From contig JAKSAU010000319.1 in NCBI GenBank assembly GCA_022361535.1, forward strand, positions 1-7,417: a stretch of DNA of 7,417 nucleotides, written 5' to 3'. Source of the DNA: Desulfobacterales bacterium. Its GTDB lineage: Bacteria > Desulfobacterota > Desulfobacteria > Desulfobacterales > Desulfobacteraceae. Under the pieces are notes generated by a model. That model had not been told where the DNA came from. It did no database searches and was given only the letters and a program-made list of their open reading frames with translations. Made by a program: the position numbers and the translations under genes. This document shows positions 6,575 through 7,417 of the stretch, piece by piece (positions within the stretch are counted from its first letter, which is position 1; the number at the start of each line of letters is the position of its first letter).

Positions 6575-7417
6575 ATTAAAAACTGTCTGAATATCTTGGC
6601 TGTTTTATTTCTTTTTGTCTGCTTTGGAGAAGGGGCAGGGAATGCATGCACAACATTCAGCTTTAATCATGACGGCAAACTCATTTTCGGAAGAAATTTT
6701 GATTGGCCGTCAGGCAAGGGATTGGTGATTATAAATCAACGGGGTATCAAAAAAACAGCACAATCTTATGACGCAACTAATCAGTTGGCCTGGGTGTCAA
6801 AATACGGCAGTGCAACGTTTAATCAAATTGGGCGTGACTTTCCTTATGGCGGGATGAATGAGGCTGGCCTGGTAGTGGAAACAATGATGCTCAACGATAC
6901 TCAATATCCTTCATCATCAGGCTTACGCCCTGAAATAGATCTTTTTCAGTGGATTCAATATCAACTTGATAATTTCAGCACTGTTCAAGAAGTCATTGAA
7001 AGTGACTCAAAAATAAAGATTAAGGCAAGAACTGGTGCACACTTTTTGATATGTGATTATAAGGGCAACTGTGCAGTTATTGAATTTCTTGACGGCCGGT
7101 TGGTTTATCACACCAAGGAAACGTTGCCGGTCAGGGCACTGTCTAACACCAAATACTCAGAGGCTCTCCGTTTCTGGTCAACCAATCAACTCCCAAAAAA
7201 CGACAGGCGCCGATCAGTTGGCAGATTCACTTGTGCAGCGAATATGATGGAAGATTACAATTCACAAACACAGGAGCCTGTTGATTATGCCTTTAAAATA
7301 TTGAGCAAAGTATCCAACCCTTCTGATACACAGTGGAGTATTGTTTATGATATAGCAGATCGTTGTATTTATTTTCGGACAAAAACAAATCGAAAAGTTC
7401 GCTATTTCGATTTAAAA
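6575..7417 (+). CDS. Exported linear amide C-N hydrolase (penicillin V acylase / choloylglycine hydrolase family), 3' end cut by window
   Basis: The frame is open from 6545 to the right edge with no stop, so the C-terminus is missing (probably several tens of residues by family length). Starting at ATT 6575, residues 1-24 form a good Sec signal peptide: basic MKN, a Leu/Phe/Val core and cleavage after GNA. This exposes Cys25, the N-terminal nucleophile of this Ntn-hydrolase family. In mature numbering, Cys1-Thr-Thr-Phe, FGRNFDW (Arg16, Asp19), GGMNEAGL, Asn83, ALSN (Asn167) and VGRF (Arg193) match the positions expected for catalytic or oxyanion residues. The enzyme should cleave a linear amide outside the cytoplasm; known relatives act on penicillin V, bile-salt conjugates or N-acyl homoserine lactones. 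Which applies here cannot be told. It lies 179 nt after the hydrolase gene on the same strand. Confidence 0.9.
   Translation, partial: MKNCLNILAVLFLFVCFGEGAGNACTTFSFNHDGKLIFGRNFDWPSGKGLVIINQRGIKKTAQSYDATNQLAWVSKYGSATFNQIGRDFPYGGMNEAGLVVETMMLNDTQYPSSSGLRPEIDLFQWIQYQLDNFSTVQEVIESDSKIKIKARTGAHFLICDYKGNCAVIEFLDGRLVYHTKETLPVRALSNTKYSEALRFWSTNQLPKNDRRRSVGRFTCAANMMEDYNSQTQEPVDYAFKILSKVSNPSDTQWSIVYDIADRCIYFRTKTNRKVRYFDLK

Noticed and set aside
6647..6649. Lipoprotein signal at the first cysteine of the mature amidase
   Set aside because: The residues before the Cys are Gly-Asn-Ala, without the Leu/Val at -3 of a lipobox; the Cys is better explained as the Ntn nucleophile exposed by signal peptidase I.
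7053..7247. 64-codon plus-strand ORF inside the amidase
   Set aside because: It is an out-of-frame shadow; the amidase frame stays open through it with family motifs (ALSN, VGRF) on both sides, so there is no frameshift either.
1..7417. CRISPR array, tRNA, rRNA or insertion sequence
   Set aside because: I saw no regularly spaced repeats, no cloverleaf-like sequence with tRNA consensus elements, no transposase motifs and no paired terminal repeats with target duplications.

Overview
The window reads like chromosomal DNA of a Gram-negative, anaerobe-type deltaproteobacterium (Desulfobacterota, perhaps a Desulfobacter or Desulfobacula relative). This is inferred from three things: the NtrC-type sigma-54 two-component pair with a GAF-PAS soluble kinase, the sequence style of the proteins, and the presence of a DUF4157/eCIS-core protein. 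I cannot confirm the taxon without a database search.

Layout. (1) Positions 2-2709, plus strand: a histidine kinase truncated by the left window edge, and its sigma-54-dependent response regulator. The kinase stop and the regulator start overlap (TTGA). (2) Positions 2710-3050: a convergent intergenic region with a 79-nt long imperfect palindrome whose arms each carry a small terminator-like hairpin. (3) Positions 3051-4445, minus strand: a stand-alone DUF4157 (eCIS core) protein of 464 residues with its HELTH metalloprotease-like motif at the extreme C-terminus and an unassigned central region. (4) Positions 4446-4964: an AT-rich divergent intergenic region with weak promoter candidates for both flanking genes. 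(5) Positions 4965-6395, plus strand: a membrane-anchored alpha/beta hydrolase with a complete Ser-Asp-His triad. (6) Positions 6575-7417, plus strand: an exported Ntn-type linear amide C-N hydrolase (penicillin V acylase / choloylglycine hydrolase family). It is cut by the right window edge and apparently starts at a non-standard ATT codon.

How the genes may work together. The kinase and regulator form a self-contained signalling pair that would activate a sigma-54 promoter elsewhere, since I see no convincing sigma-54 site in the window. The DUF4157 protein is of the type loaded into or acting with extracellular contractile injection systems, but no injection-system structural gene is visible. 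The two hydrolases lie head to tail and both appear to act outside the cytoplasm, so they may process acylated compounds together (inference). Base composition becomes visibly more AT-rich to the right of about 4450, so the region from the DUF4157 gene onward may be an accessory segment next to a conserved regulatory pair.
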